The notes: generated by a model not told the origin, from the sequence alone. 64,000 nt of DNA from Guyanagaster necrorhizus (GCF_019112545.1 NW_025064903.1:368905-432904); one strand, 5' to 3'. Shown: positions 24,400-36,150, numbered from the stretch's first letter. Numbers and translations are program-made.

Positions 24400-26000
24400 T
24401 TCTCCTTCTGTAGCTTGGCAATCTGCACCTGGATATCCTCCCAAGTTCATTTACTCTTCTTCTGCAGGCAGTCTTGTGCCATGTGGCTCTTCTGACCACA
24501 GTTGAAGCACTTTCTCTCCTTCTTAAGCTGATCTATATCTATTGGCTTATCTGTTCTAGTAAATATTATGCTCATACCAGTTTTCTTCTCACCATATGAG
24601 AAAGTTAGAGTCAAGCTGCTGGGCTTAGCAGACATAGTCCAACTGGAGGGAGTAGTTTTTGTGCTCTGAGATTAGTTCTTTGCTCCTCTAAATAGAGTAG
24701 TCTGTTCTGCCTTCTGTCATTGCCATTCCTTGTACATTCCAATGATGTGAGTTTTCCACTCATCATAGCCTTTCAGGATGCCATGGCCAATGTCTGAGAT
24801 CATCTTGAGATAGAAAGCTGGAGCCTCTATCTTCATGTATTTGACCATTTATCCAGTGTCAGAGATGTCATCCTGAACACCAGTGAGCTTGCTAAGTCAT
24901 TCAAGCTCATTGAAGTACTCTGTAGCTGGTTTATCTCCCATCTTATACTTCTTCATCTTCTGTCAGTGTACCTCTTGTACAGCAGAGTCCATGAACTTTT
25001 TGATGATCATTTGCTTGAACACCAGCTATGAGGGCAGCCAATGATGCTGTCATATAGTCAACCAAAATGTAGAGGCTAGAAGCACCTACTATATTTTTGC
25101 TTTCTCTTCCATATGGATAGAGGTGAACATGACTTTGTATATATCAAGGAGAAAGTATGATGTGAATACTTAAAAATATTGATCACAATCAGTCAGAAAT
25201 CAATTGATATCATCAGATGCTCCTTTGAAGAAACAGGGTTTTAGTACAAGATCAGGCTTGCAGTTGAGGATGGTTGCATCAGCTGTAAGCACTGTCATGG
25301 AGTTCAAGATCCCACTAAAAGGCAGGACATTCCAGAACATCAGGAGGTCTGAGAATGAGTGGAGAGAGCTATCATCAGTGATAGGACTCTCTGATGGCTG
25401 CACCTTCTTGTGCATGATCCACCTATTCTTAATGGTGAATCTGAGTTCTACTGCCTCAGGATCATCTCCCTCTCCCATGAGAGCTGATCCACTTTCTCTG
25501 GTGAAGATCTGTCTGCTTCCTTCAGCTTCATCAGATGAGGGTTGTTCAGCAAAGGGTCAGTGTATTAGCTGAGCCCACAGATTTTGATAGAGATTCCTTG
25601 GCTAAGGGTGGCTCTGAGTGAGCTGAGTTGCTGTGCTGCAGACAGCCAATGTTGTGAACATGTATCTGAAAGAAGTTGTTTAAATTGATATTGCTGTGTA
25701 TATAGCCTGGCTAGGTGCCACACTTGGCATTCACAGCATTGGGGCAATATCAAATTTGGACTTATATGCTGGCAGCAGTGCCATCTGATATCCTAAATAT
25801 TTCTTGTTATAAATAAAAATGGCCTGTTCAGTGGCTGTATACTGAAGAATGTCCACACACTTGACTCAGTTGGTGATAGTATACCTTTGTCCCATGGGTG
25901 ACACCAACCAGGTGTCATCCATCTATAATGTAGCTGTACCTTTCTGGTACAGTCATAAGAATTTCTCCTTGTGCCCTTTGCACACATTCTCTGCTAGTTC
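24400..26000 (-). pseudogene. copy C Gag
   Basis: The zinc knuckle CFNCGQKSHMAQDC at about 24,515-24,460 is complete, the only fully intact one among the copies seen here. It is preceded by the K-P-I-D-I-D-Q-L linker also found in B. Upstream Gag parts are broken by stops. The N-terminal Gag block (MDDTW-like, then AIFIYNKKYLG) lies at about 25,930-25,790. Confidence 0.65.
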
Positions 26001-27073
26001 TTCCTCTATCCATCTTTATTGAAATATACTTCCCCATTCAGACAGAGGGTTCTCCCCCTTGTCATCAGGTCTGAGATGAGGAGGAGACTATCCTCCTTGC
26101 TGCTGCTCTTCTGTGTCATGCCTTGTTGCTTCTGCCACCATTGTTTTGTGATATCAGTGGAAGTTTTAGTAGAAGTGGGAGTGGGGGGAAAAGAGATGTG
26201 AGGCATCCATCTAAGACCTGCTTGAGGTCTCTAGTGGGATTGATATGCTTGGCATCTTCTCTAAGATCTCTACACTGGCTTCATAGATCTCCTTCATGGG
26301 CTGAGATGTCATCTGTTTCTGCAATTGAGTCAGTCTTATAAGAGAGTAGGCAGCCATCATTGAGGTCAAGCAATGCTTATTGATAGATGTCATCTGTATA
26401 AATAATACCTTCAGGGGGGTATTGTCTATGGGTCAGATTCAGAGAGGGCAGGAGTGCTAGGTTCTCAGAATAGAGTGTTGAAAATACTGTTGGGAGTGGT
26501 GATGTTGAAGGTACTGGTGTAGAGGCTTCCAGAGCCTCTTCTCCACTCTGCTGCTTCTTGAGCTTAGAGGTATCATCCAAAGAGGGTGTTCTCTCTGGTG
26601 GTTTCATACTTGATGCATGCCTGCTCTTAGAGGTACTTGATAAGAAACTCTTCACATTGTATCTCATTCTCTTGGAGGAGGATCAAGTCAGCAATGCTAG
26701 TTTATTATGCTGTTCCTGATAATGCAGGTAGGCATCCTGCTCTGTGCATCTCATAGCATCTCTGGCACCACTCCATTCACTTGACTTTCTTGACATCTGC
26801 TCACCAGTATCTGTGTTTGTTGCTGTCATCAGCAAAGAATATATTGTCAGTTTTGATGATGCTTGTTCTATTCCTTTTGCTGTCAGTGCTTGTGTTTCCC
26901 ATGTATAATTCTGCAGGGAAATTCTCCCTGCTTCTGGTTAGTGTTGCATAGAGAGATCCATGACTGCTGGCTGGAGAGGTGCTTTGATCCCTTGGAGCCA
27001 CTCAAATAGCATCAAGGGAGTCTCTGGCACAGTGTCCAATGCTGAGCTCAGAGAAGGTGATCATAGTTGTCCT
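26000..27073 (-). pseudogene. copy C leader ORF, proximal part (interrupted by copy D)
   Basis: An open stretch at 26,667-26,377 (SKSRHASSMKPPERTPSLDD...EALEASTPVP) corresponds residue by residue to the leader ORF of copy A (SRSKHVLSMKQPERMLSLDA...GALEALVPTP). The remainder lies beyond copy D at 34,654-35,100. Conservation of a Ser/Pro-rich reading between copies supports real coding in the ancestor. Confidence 0.55.
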
Positions 27074-27540
27074 TGTTAGACTCAAGTGTCACATAAACAG
27101 AAACATGTGATAAACTGAAGTCACCTCACACTTTGGATGATCAACAGAGTTCACTGATGCATATTCTGATCAATATATCACAAGGTCTTAGGATTAGCTC
27201 AAGTATAGAATAGTGTGTGAATAAACTTTAGCTCAAAGCTGAGGATTACCAGCAAGAGTGAGCTGTCTTAAATACTGTACATGTCATAGCTAATTATACT
27301 ACTTTCTATTGTATATTATAGAGTCCTTTATGCTTATTGTCTTTGAGTGTCATTACTGTATATAAAAGACTTGTTGTGCATCATCAGGCAATGCTGTCAC
27401 ATCAAAGGACAATGATGGACTTGGCTATTGTGCTGATAAAGCCTTGTCTCACAGTCCTAAGTGCTTTGATTAGGCATCCTGACTAAGCATAAAGGGATTA
27501 ACTCATTGAAAAGATGAAAAAGAAATAGAAAATCATAATA
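27074..27540 (-). repeat. copy D 3' LTR
   Basis: The plus-strand view starts TGTTAGACTC and ends AATCATAATA (terminal CA changed to TA). A purine tract (reverse complement of 27,541-27,558) adjoins it, as required for plus-strand priming. Confidence 0.9.
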
Positions 27541-27559
27541 TTACTCTCTCCTTAAGACT

Positions 27560-30500
27560 ATCATCCTGATGGCTTAATTCAGGAATAATTCATAGTTTTG
27601 TATGGTCTTAAGTGCATCTATCTATTTTTCATTTATCCACTGGTTGGATTCTGGCCCATATCCCTTCCAACTGATGAGGTAGTCAACAGTTGTCATCATT
27701 CCACCACTCTTTGCCTTAATCTTTTAGAGTTTATAGTTTAGGACTTAATCAATCTCATAATGTTCTTCATCATCAATCAGTTCTGGGGATGGTGGTGATG
27801 GCTACTGTTGATTTGGAAAGACAGGCACAATATAGGGGATTAAGAGAGTTTCATTGAATGTCATGTATTTTCCAGTGTGATAGTAGTTGCAGTTTGTATG
27901 CTATACTTCTGACTTTAGTGATAATAGGGAATAGACCAATGCATTTGTCAGATAATTTTTGTTTTAGTTGAGAAAAGTGTAAGTTCATTGTATCAAGCTA
28001 TATCTTATCATTGATATTATAGATATGTGCTAGTCGATGATACTTGTCATATTGCTTTTTCATCATCATAGTGGTTTGTTTCAGAGTCTGTTGTGTTTTA
28101 TTATGTATTTTTGTCATTGTGATGGCAAAGTTGGAAGACACAGGCATCAAGGTTCAGATGTGAGTGATTTGAGCAACATTTGGATGTCACTCAAAATTGA
28201 CAAAAAATAGACTCTGGTCAGTTGCTGAGTGAACACAGTTATTATATTAGAAGGTGGCAAGAGCCAACCATTCTACCCAGTCATCTTATCGATAGTTGAT
28301 GAAAAGTTGAAGATACTTTTTGATCTCCTGGTTGGCCCATTCTGTTTGTCCATCCATTTGTGGATGATATGCTGTCAAGGCATTGCATTTAATGTTTAAT
28401 AGTTTATAGAGATTGTCAAGAAATTTTAAGATGAATTGGAGGCTCCAGTCTGAGATGACAATCTGTGGCATTCCATACTTTGCATAAACTTCATCACAGA
28501 GTATTTTTTCCCATTCTTTTGAGGTTAGTTTCATAGAGCATGTGACTGAGATGATTGCTTTTGAGAAGCAGTTGACAATAACAATGATTGCATTATATCC
28601 ATTACACTCTGGGAGTCCAGTGATCATATTGACCAAAATGTGCATTCAAGATACTTGTGATATCTCATTCAGGTGTAGCAGTGCTGCCTTGGCTTGGATT
28701 GCAGCTTTTCTCCACTGGCATATATTGCAAGTCTTGATGTATCATTCAATATCAATGCTCATCTTGGGCCACCAATATTTCCTCAGTACCAACTCCTTCA
28801 TCTTTGCTATTCTGGAGTGTCCTGTCATTGTGTGATTGTGATATGTGGTGATAATTTTGCCATGCAGACTTTGATCCTGTGAGATGTAGATCTGTCTGTC
28901 ATATCAGATCAACCTCTTGTCCCTTGTCATCTCTTGCTCATGATTTAGGGATGGAGCCATGCATTAATCTCACTTGCTAGTGTCTCTGGTGATGCTTTTG
29001 ATTCACTTGTGGATCTCTTCCTTAGTGGGCATGATCATAGCCCTGAAATATTCTAGCTGAATTAGAATCATGCCTTCATTATTGTGTTCTCCTTGATCAT
29101 GATCCACCCTCCAGCTAAGTAAGTCTGCTTTTTGTTTGCCATCTCTGCCTTGTGATGCAGAGTGTATAGGTACTGGCTTAATTCTATGACCCAATATGCC
29201 TGTCATCGATTAAGTTTTTGTGACTGTCTGAAATACCAGAGGTTTTGGTGATCCATCCATATCTTGAATGTCTGAACTGCTCCAATCAAGTAATGCCACT
29301 ATTCTTCCAGGGCCAGCATTATTGCTAGTAACTCTTTGTCATATATTTTGTAATTCCTTTCAGTGACTGTCAGGGCCTTAGACAGGAATGCCACTGGTCA
29401 TCATTTCCCTTCTTGTTCTTGGGATAGTATGGCACTAATAGCTCTCTCACTCAAGTTGGCTTCTTCTCAGAATTTTTCCCCCTGCATTGGTATAGCTAGT
29501 ATGATGTCCTCTATTAATTGTCATTTTAGGTTATTGAAGGCAGTTTGCTGAGAAGGTCCCCATGTCCAGGGGGCATTCCTGGTCAATTGCATCATTGGCC
29601 AGATGACCTTGCTGTAATCCTTGATGAACTGGTGATAAAAGTTGGTGAACTCTAGGAATGATTGTAGTTTCTTCTTTTTCATCAGTTCCAGCCATTCTAT
29701 GACTCCAGCTACCTTGATTGGATCCATGCAGATGCTTCCTTCACTGATGATTACCTCAAGATATTTGGTTTGCAGCACCTTGAATTAACATTTTTCCACT
29801 TTGAGAAACAACTTGTGTTTCCTCATTAGCTCTAATACTTGTCATACTAGTTGCCAGTGCTCTTCCCTTGTTTTGAACATTATTAAAATGTCATCCAGAT
29901 AAATGGTGACCTTTCCAGTGGTAATAAGATCCTTGAATATGTCATTCATCATCCATTGGAAAGTTGCAAAGGAGTTGGTTAGTCCAAAGAACATAACCAT
30001 GGGTCTGAAAAATTCTCAGTTAGTTCCAAACACTATCTTCCACTCATCTCCTTCCTTGATATGAATGTTATTATACCCTCATCAGATGTCGAGCTTGATG
30101 TAGTATTTAACACCTTGCAGTTTATCCATTAGCTTTAAAATTAGTAGGAGTAGATAGCAATTCTTGATTGTCATTTCATTAAGTTTTCAATAGTCTTAGA
30201 CTGATTAAAGTTTTCTATCCTTCTTCTTGACAAAAAAGAAAGGGGACACCATAGGAGACTTGGAGGGTCAGATTCTTCCACTGGACAGATTCTTGTCTAG
30301 AAACTTATCAAGTTCCTGTTGTTCATTGTTGCTAAGAGGGTATGTTTTACAGTTGAGATTGGCATTGACATTGGGGATTAGTTTGATCACATGGTTCTAC
30401 AGCTTCAGCTCTGATAGCTTATTGAAGCTTTCCTTCTCAAAAAGGTCTCTGAAATCTTGTGTCTATTCAGGCACTATCTCTTTAAACATCTTTTTCTCTC

Positions 30501-30840
30501 TTTGTTTGTGAGCTTTAGCCACTAGATTATTGACATGGTGTATAGCCCAGATGTGGATTTCCTGCTGCATGTCAATGACAAGTATGGTTTCTCTGTCTTC
30601 TATTTTCTCATTCCAACAATCCTCTGGATCCTCATCAGGAAGTTCAAACAGGAGTTTTCAGCATTTGCATCATGCAAACATCATCTTTTCAGTCTTCCAG
30701 TTAATTAGTGAATTATGCCTGATTAGCCAGTTGTAGCCAAGGAACACTTCCTTGGTTCCAAGGTCCATCATAGCTAGATCAATCCTTTCAGAATGGCCTC
30801 TGATCATGAGTTAGAGTTCAATGAATTCAGTGATGTGCTT
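27560..30840 (-). pseudogene. copy D pol
   Basis: The chromodomain (TVDYLISWKGYGPESNQW) at about 27,700-27,630 is the best preserved in the window. The integrase core is open from 28,645 to 28,286 (VISDWSLQF; AYHPQMDGQTEWANQ). Upstream are RNase H and an RT with YLDD near 29,900 and an uninterrupted part at 29,778-29,521. The protease is only a C-terminal remnant near 30,840-30,700 (EVFLGYNWLIRHN). The N-terminal protease and the Gag zinc knuckle are missing; unrelated sequence takes their place. Confidence 0.75.
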
Positions 30841-30844
30841 GATA

Positions 30845-31240
30845 ACAGCTAAGTGACTAAGAGAGGTGAATGAGGAATGAACTCTCAATCACCAACATCT
30901 AACCACTCAATACACAATCACCAAATACAGTTGAGGTCAGTTGTTTCAAGTATGATAGAAGCACTCTTGCAGTCTTAAGTAAAATCAAAGAAACAGTCAA
31001 TAAAGACAGTTATTCAACTCTATCTTGCTTTCAAAGATGCAATACTCATGAGAGTAGTTTATAGCAATGTTTAAGTATAATTAGGACTTAGAATCAATGC
31101 CAAATTGCACTCCAAATCAACTTAGAATATTCTGAAATCCAATAAACTCCAAAACCCAAATACTAAGTCTATTAAGCACTTAGGCTTGACTAGCTGCACT
31201 CTTGGCTGGCTAGCAGTCCTCAAAACCAAAGAACTTGTAT
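30845..31240. other. non-homologous segment replacing protease start and zinc knuckle in copy D
   Basis: In copies A, B and C about 1.1-1.2 kb of Gag C-terminus and protease lie between the conserved Gag block and the EVFLGY protease block. In D these are replaced by about 400 bases of AT-rich sequence without a reading frame and without similarity to the other copies. A deletion filled by foreign DNA or an insertion followed by deletion would explain it; I see no clear terminal repeats or target duplication. Confidence 0.45.
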
Positions 31241-34167
31241 TCTGATGCTGAAACCCTTATAGTTTGGAACAATGATCCATTCTTTCTACTTATCATATCC
31301 TACTGGCATGAGTGCTTTGATGCTGATGGCAGAAATCATTGTAATGTACAAGGAGGGGACTTCTCTCTTAAGGGCCTTGACTATCCAGCCATTGTTGGCC
31401 ACATCATCCTGAATCCCAGTGAGCTTCATAAGTCATTCCAGCTCATCAAAATAGTCTGTAGCTACCTTGTCACCTATCTTGTATTCCTTAACCTTCTGCT
31501 TATGCACTTCTTACACTGCCAGATCAATGAACTTATCATAAAGCATTTGTTTGAAGACTGGCCACAAGGGACATTGGTAGTGTTTCCTCATAGTAGATCA
31601 GAAGCCTGAGAAAATAAGGATCCACTATGTTTCAGCCTTATCTTCAAGGTATGAGGCAGTGAAGATGACTTTGTTCATATTAGTCCTGAGATATTCAATG
31701 TATATCTCAAAATATTATTTGCAATCAACCAGAAATCAGTCGATATCATTGGACACCCCTTTGAAGAGTCAGGGCTTCTTGAGTAGATCTGGTTTATACT
31801 GTAGGACAGTGGCATTGTCTGGCAACAGCTCCATGAAGTTGGACTATTGGTCAAAGAGAGAACAGCACTATTCATTTGGCAGTCTAGAGAAGAACTAGAG
31901 TGAGTTGTCATCTGTAACTGGGCTCCCTTGTGGAGCAGCTTCCTTGCATATGATGACACCATCTCATATGGTGAATCCTAACCTGACCACCTCTGAATCA
32001 TCTTGGGCTGGTTCTTTCTCTACTCTGCTTCCTGTTGCTTTATCTGATAGAGGCTGGGCCCCTCAGGACTTGGCTTTCTCAGCCAGTCTAAGGGTTACAA
32101 TATCTGTAAAGCTGATTTGCCAATGGTGATCAGGAATGTGACAGCTGAGTTGCTGCAGATCAAACTGAGGGGGAGGAGTATAAATAGCTGCTTCAAAGGG
32201 ATGGAGCCATGTATACAGCTTGTTGTGGTGTGACTGGCAGTGACCACAGTATTGGATGAATTTGATACAGCAATCAATATTCCAGCATTTGTCTAACTGG
32301 GTCTTCTAGGTGATTCTTGTTGTATTGGTCAGTGGCATAGGCTATGGCAGCATGCCACAGAATCTCTGTTCATTTGTTTGATTCAGCATGAATATATAAT
32401 TTTCTGAGCTGTGATGCCATAAAAATGTTATCCTCCACTTGTACATCTTTTAGTATTCCTTCACCTGTGCCTTCTGAATTTCCTCCTCCAGTATTTCTTC
32501 ATCCATATCTTCTATCTGAAAATATGTGAGCTCCCCTCTAGCATATGGCAGTTCACTACTCTCAGTCTCCTTGTCATCCTCATCATCCCCTTCCTCTCCC
32601 TCAAAGAGGGAAGTGATGGGCAGGTCAAAGATACTCCCTGAATCCTCTAGCAGTTGTATTATCCTCATTGAGCCACTGCTCCAGCTGGATGCTGGGTCCA
32701 GTGGTGAGACTTGGATGAGCAGTGAGAGTTGTGTAACTTATTCCAGGGCAGCTTCCAATATCAGGGTTATACCAGTTTTCACTCACTGCTCACACTGCCT
32801 CCACTCTCTTGCTATAGAGGTGGAAGTTTCAGTAGTACCACTTGTTGAGAAACTGTCAAGCCACTTGGCTCCTGAGATAGCCTTAGAGAGCACAAGCAGA
32901 GATATGGGCATTATCAGGTACTTGAAGTCTATAGTGCCTGAGAACAGACTCATCATCCTCAAACATGATGTTAGCACTGAGAGTATGTCAAGCAGAGAGA
33001 TACTGAGAAGTCTCAGAGCAGAGGGCTCAAGAGCAGAAGTCAGCTTGTTCAGAAGAGGGAATTCTATTGTCCTCTGCATTTGCTGCTTCTTCTGCAGTAA
33101 GGACCTCTCAGAGTCTATCAGTCCATAGGTCTCCACCACTGCTGCTAGGCTCTCTGAATATGAGAGTAGAAACTGAGAGCTCCATATGAAGTTCATACCA
33201 GTTGATAAACCCACTATTAAGGTGGTCTCTTTCGATTTTACACTGGCAGCTTCAGTACTGATGGTCATACTTAGTGGCCTTGTAAGCCTGCTGTCTTTCC
33301 TCTATGATATGCTCTTTGAGTGCATTTTAGGCCCACTCATATTCAGAGGGTGGCTCTCTTCATCACTGCTCTTTCTGTCTGATGGCCTGTTCATAGTTAA
33401 AGGGGATGTTGAGATTCCAACTGGAGAAGTATCAGTGGATGACTTCCTCTCTTGCTGCTTCTCCTCATTGTTCATCAGCAAGTCAGTCAGATGAGGTCCA
33501 TCTTATCTCATTGCTGATCTCTGGGGACTGGTGCAGAGCAGGACTGGGGGAGGCCACATTACTGATGGGAGGGCTGTGGAGTCTCACAGCTATCCTAGCA
33601 ACATTGAGGGAGTCTCTGGCATGGTCAGCAATCCTGTGAATTCTAGAGGTGGTGGAAGGGTTAGAGGATAGAGACTGCTGGAAGAAGTTCTCCAGGAGGC
33701 CTTTGTCTTCATGGTCAGAGATGAGGTGCAGGATTTATGCCTGTCAGACTCCTGAGACACTAGTGTTTCAGTTTCTGCTATCTAATCCAGATTAAAGAGA
33801 GTATCGGTGTCTTTTTTCCTCTTGATTGCTCTTCTGATATGTGCCACTAGGTCCAGCTTCTGGTAAGAGGCTGGTCAGAGGCTGGTAGGTGGTTCTTCTG
33901 GATTCTGGAATGTCATGAAGCAGGAGATTGGAGGTTACATTTCTGAGGATATGTCAGATATGTTGAAACTCATTATAGTGTCAAATAGCCCAGAGGGTAA
34001 TTGAGTGACATCCCCAGCACAGCTGGATGATCACAAGTAGGCCTAATAGTATTCTGATAATAGAAGCTAGGAGTTCAAAGAACTCTCAATCAAAATTTGA
34101 GTCTGATGTGTTGATAGTAGGCATTTGGTTTCCTCCATACTATAGTGCATGAGGAAAGAGAAGAGGA
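31240..34167 (-). pseudogene. copy D Gag and leader ORF
   Basis: The Gag-like part lies at about 31,240-32,440. The leader ORF region 32,450-34,167 has open stretches of 161 codons (33,268-32,783, Ser/Leu-rich) and 72 codons (32,668-32,450, acidic). Position corresponds to the leader and Gag of A and C; residue similarity to them is weak except around the Gag N-terminus near 32,440-32,250. Confidence 0.5.
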
Positions 34168-34382
34168 AGCTTCAAGCTAATTATTAGACTCAAGTGTCAT
34201 GTGAACAGAAACATGTGATAAACTGAAGTCACCTCACACTTCAGGTGATCAACAGAGTTCACTGATGCATATTCTGATCAATATATCACAAGGTCTTAGG
34301 ATTAGCTCAAGTATAGAATAGTGTGTGAATAAACTTTAGTTCAAAGCTGAAGATTACCAGCAAGAGTGAGCTGTCTTAAATA
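34168..34382 (-). promoter_or_regulatory. copy D TATA box, inferred RNA start and self-complementary primer site
   Basis: TATTTAAG at 34,382-34,375 is followed after 34 bases by AGCTTTGAACTAA (34,348-34,336). The primer site TTAGCTTGAAGCT is at 34,180-34,168, one base from the LTR. The differences from perfect pairing are CA/TG and one G to A change; the left LTR still has the unaltered TTAGCTCAAAGCT. Spacing and sequence match copies A and C although the rest of the LTR has diverged. Confidence 0.55.
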
Positions 34383-34648
34383 CTGTACATGTTGTGGCTA
34401 ATTATACTACTTCCTATTGTACATTGTAGAGTCCTTTGTGCTCATTGTTCTTAAGCATTGTTACTGTATATAAAAGACTTATTGTGCATCATTGGGCAAT
34501 GCTGTCATGTCGAAGGACAATGACAGATTTGGCTATTATGCTGACTAAGCCTTGTCTCACAGTTCTAAGTGCTTTGGTTAGGCACCCTGACTAAGCATAA
34601 AGAGGTTAACTCATTGAAAAGATGAAAAAAAAATGGAAAATTATAACA
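34182..34648 (-). repeat. copy D 5' LTR
   Basis: This is the partner of 27,074-27,540. The first bases TATTAGAC show G to A in the terminal TG; the end ATAACA is intact. Confidence 0.9.
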
Positions 34649-35151
34649 GTCTTCATCATAGAGATACAGCTGGGGATGTTTGAATGCTCAATGCATGGGA
34701 TAGGCATGTCAGATCTGGTTCTTTGAAATCCTGTAGCCTAAGGGTTGTTGTCATTTTTGATGACAGCTATTGGAGGTTGGAGCAGATATCTGTGCTCTGT
34801 TTCTTCTCTAGGATGTTCCAAAGGCAGGTTTCTAGAGATGGTTTTGGATATAAGTCCTTTTAGGGGCTGGAAGGACTGTCAAACAGAGAGAGGGATGTCA
34901 TGGAGGGGGAGGTCAAGAGTGACATTTTATAGAATATATTGTATTTGCTGGAAAGCTTGATAGTGCCTGACTATCCAAGCAGTGATTGATTGGCATCCTC
35001 TACAAAGTTGGATGATCACCAGTAAATCTAAAAAAATACCAATAATAGCCACTAGTAGTTTGAAGAAGTCATTGGTAAGATCAGGGGTTGATGTTGATAT
35101 AGAGAGCATTTAGTTTCTTAGCACAATTGGGCTTGAGAAAGGGAAGCTAGA

Positions 35152-35366
35152 AGCTTTGAGCTAATTGTTAAGTCCAGATTACATATGATCTAAACACATA
35201 ATAAAATAGTGCTATTTTATGTTTGAACAGTCATGCTATAGTCCACTACTCATATTATTTGGCTCTGTGTAGCAAAGTCATTCAAGAGGCTTGAGATGAA
35301 GTGGTGTAAGAATAAACTTTAGCTTGAAGCTGAAGATACTACAGCAAGAGCTATGCTACTTATATA
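35152..35366 (-). promoter_or_regulatory. copy C TATA box, inferred RNA start and self-complementary primer site
   Basis: The TATA box at 35,366-35,359 is followed, 35 bases from its first T, by AGCTTCAAGCTAA (35,331-35,319). The primer site next to the LTR reads TTAGCTCAAAGCT (35,164-35,152). Pairing covers 11 of 13 positions. The mismatch is again one CA/TG dinucleotide, but in the opposite sense from copy A, so an ancestral TTAGCTCGAAGCT would have paired perfectly in both copies. Confidence 0.55.
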
Positions 35367-35635
35367 CTAGTTGTCATCTATCCTAAAGATATAACTACCT
35401 TATTGTGCATCCTAGCATTATAGAGCATTTTGTCCAGTGTCATTAAGCTACCTACAAAAGAGTATTGTCTGTCATCAAGCAGTTACCATCACATCAAAGG
35501 ACAATAACTGACTAGACATGTCATAATGACTAAGCCTGGGTCTCATGGTCCTAAGCACTGGTTAGATGCCTTGACTAAGTGAAAGATAGGGGTTAGTTCC
35601 TCAAATAAAAGATAAAAGTTGAAAAAATCATAACA
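35166..35635 (-). repeat. copy C 5' LTR
   Basis: This is the partner of 19,996-20,465 with identical length and TG...CA ends. The TATA box on the minus strand (TATATAAG) is at 35,366-35,359. Confidence 0.9.
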
Positions 35636-35764
35636 TAACCAAAAGCATTGACCTTGAAATACAACACTATCAAACACATAAAGTGGATTCAGGCATGACT
35701 GTATGAACATGATACAGCATCTGTCTATCACATGTATATAGTCACATGTCACTTGGGCCTAACA

Positions 35765-36150
35765 AGCTCAATGATTTATTGGAATGGCTGCATGATATCA
35801 GGTACCTAGGTCCTAACTGCTCATCTTACATTAGGATTCACTTACTATCTATCTAGGTGGCAAGATATCCAGCAATCAAGGCAGAATGGACTACAAGATC
35901 CACCAGCTCTCAATTCAGTTGGTCATCCATGTACTCAGTGGCTCACAGGTGCTCTGGAAGATCATCCTCATGGAGGTGGAGGTGCCTCACACCAAGATCT
36001 ATATGCAACAGTTTCTGAGAATGCAGTGGTATCTGGATGCCAGTGTGGCTATTGCCAGATTCAAGGCCATACTTGTCCTAACTGCCCTAGTTTGCAAAAC
36101 TTGAATTCTCAGTAGATAATGTATCAGTATGGTAATCCTGTCAGAGAAAT
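35765..36150 (+). pseudogene. CG-free tail with Cys-cluster reading
   Basis: After the end of copy B the CG-free composition continues to about 36,150. A reading open from about 35,805 to 36,117 ends in a cysteine cluster (GCQCGYCQIQGHTCPNC) and a TAG. The spacing C-x-C-x2-C and C-x2-C resembles the cysteine cluster of the decayed gene at 2,214-3,519, but similarity is too short to call homology. An overlapping frame is also open, so coding in the ancestor is only probable. No start codon is evident. Confidence 0.3.

Larger units (their letters stand above)
27074..34648 (-). mobile_element. chromovirus copy D inside copy C
   Basis: LTRs of 467 bases lie at 27,074-27,540 and 34,182-34,648. 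The flanks are GTCCT (27,069-27,073) and GTCTT (34,649-34,653), a five-base target duplication with one C to T change. The internal part is on the minus strand. Its LTRs are clearly more distant from those of A and C than A is from C, but share the motif order TATA, AGCTT...CTAA, and the ATAACA end. Confidence 0.9.
19996..35635 (-). mobile_element. chromovirus copy C inside the 3' LTR of copy B
   Basis: LTRs of 470 bases lie at 19,996-20,465 and 35,166-35,635. The flanks are CAACC (19,991-19,995) and TAACC (35,636-35,640), a five-base target duplication with one C to T change. The LTR sequence of B continues after 35,640, which proves insertion into that LTR. Without nested copy D the element is about 8.06 kb, like A. 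Coding direction is minus: leader ORF at 35,100-34,654 and 27,073-26,000 (split by D), Gag at 26,000-24,400, pol at 24,000-20,480. Confidence 0.9.
6888..35764 (+). mobile_element. chromovirus copy B, host of the nested insertions
   Basis: Copy B can be followed in three pieces on the plus strand. A Gag fragment at 6,888-6,987 (QEVYKNKIKK...SKYFNKLEQL) resumes at 15,203 on the other side of copy A and runs through Gag, protease, reverse transcriptase, RNase H, integrase and chromodomain to about 19,665. The 3' LTR starts at 19,670 (degraded TATTATAATTT, after a purine tract AGAAGAGAGTAA). It is interrupted at 19,995 by copy C and ends after C at 35,641-35,764 (...TTGGGCCTAACA). The two LTR pieces add up to about 450 bases, close to the 470-472 of A and C. 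No 5' LTR is recognisable, so the left end is deleted or too decayed. Confidence 0.75.
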
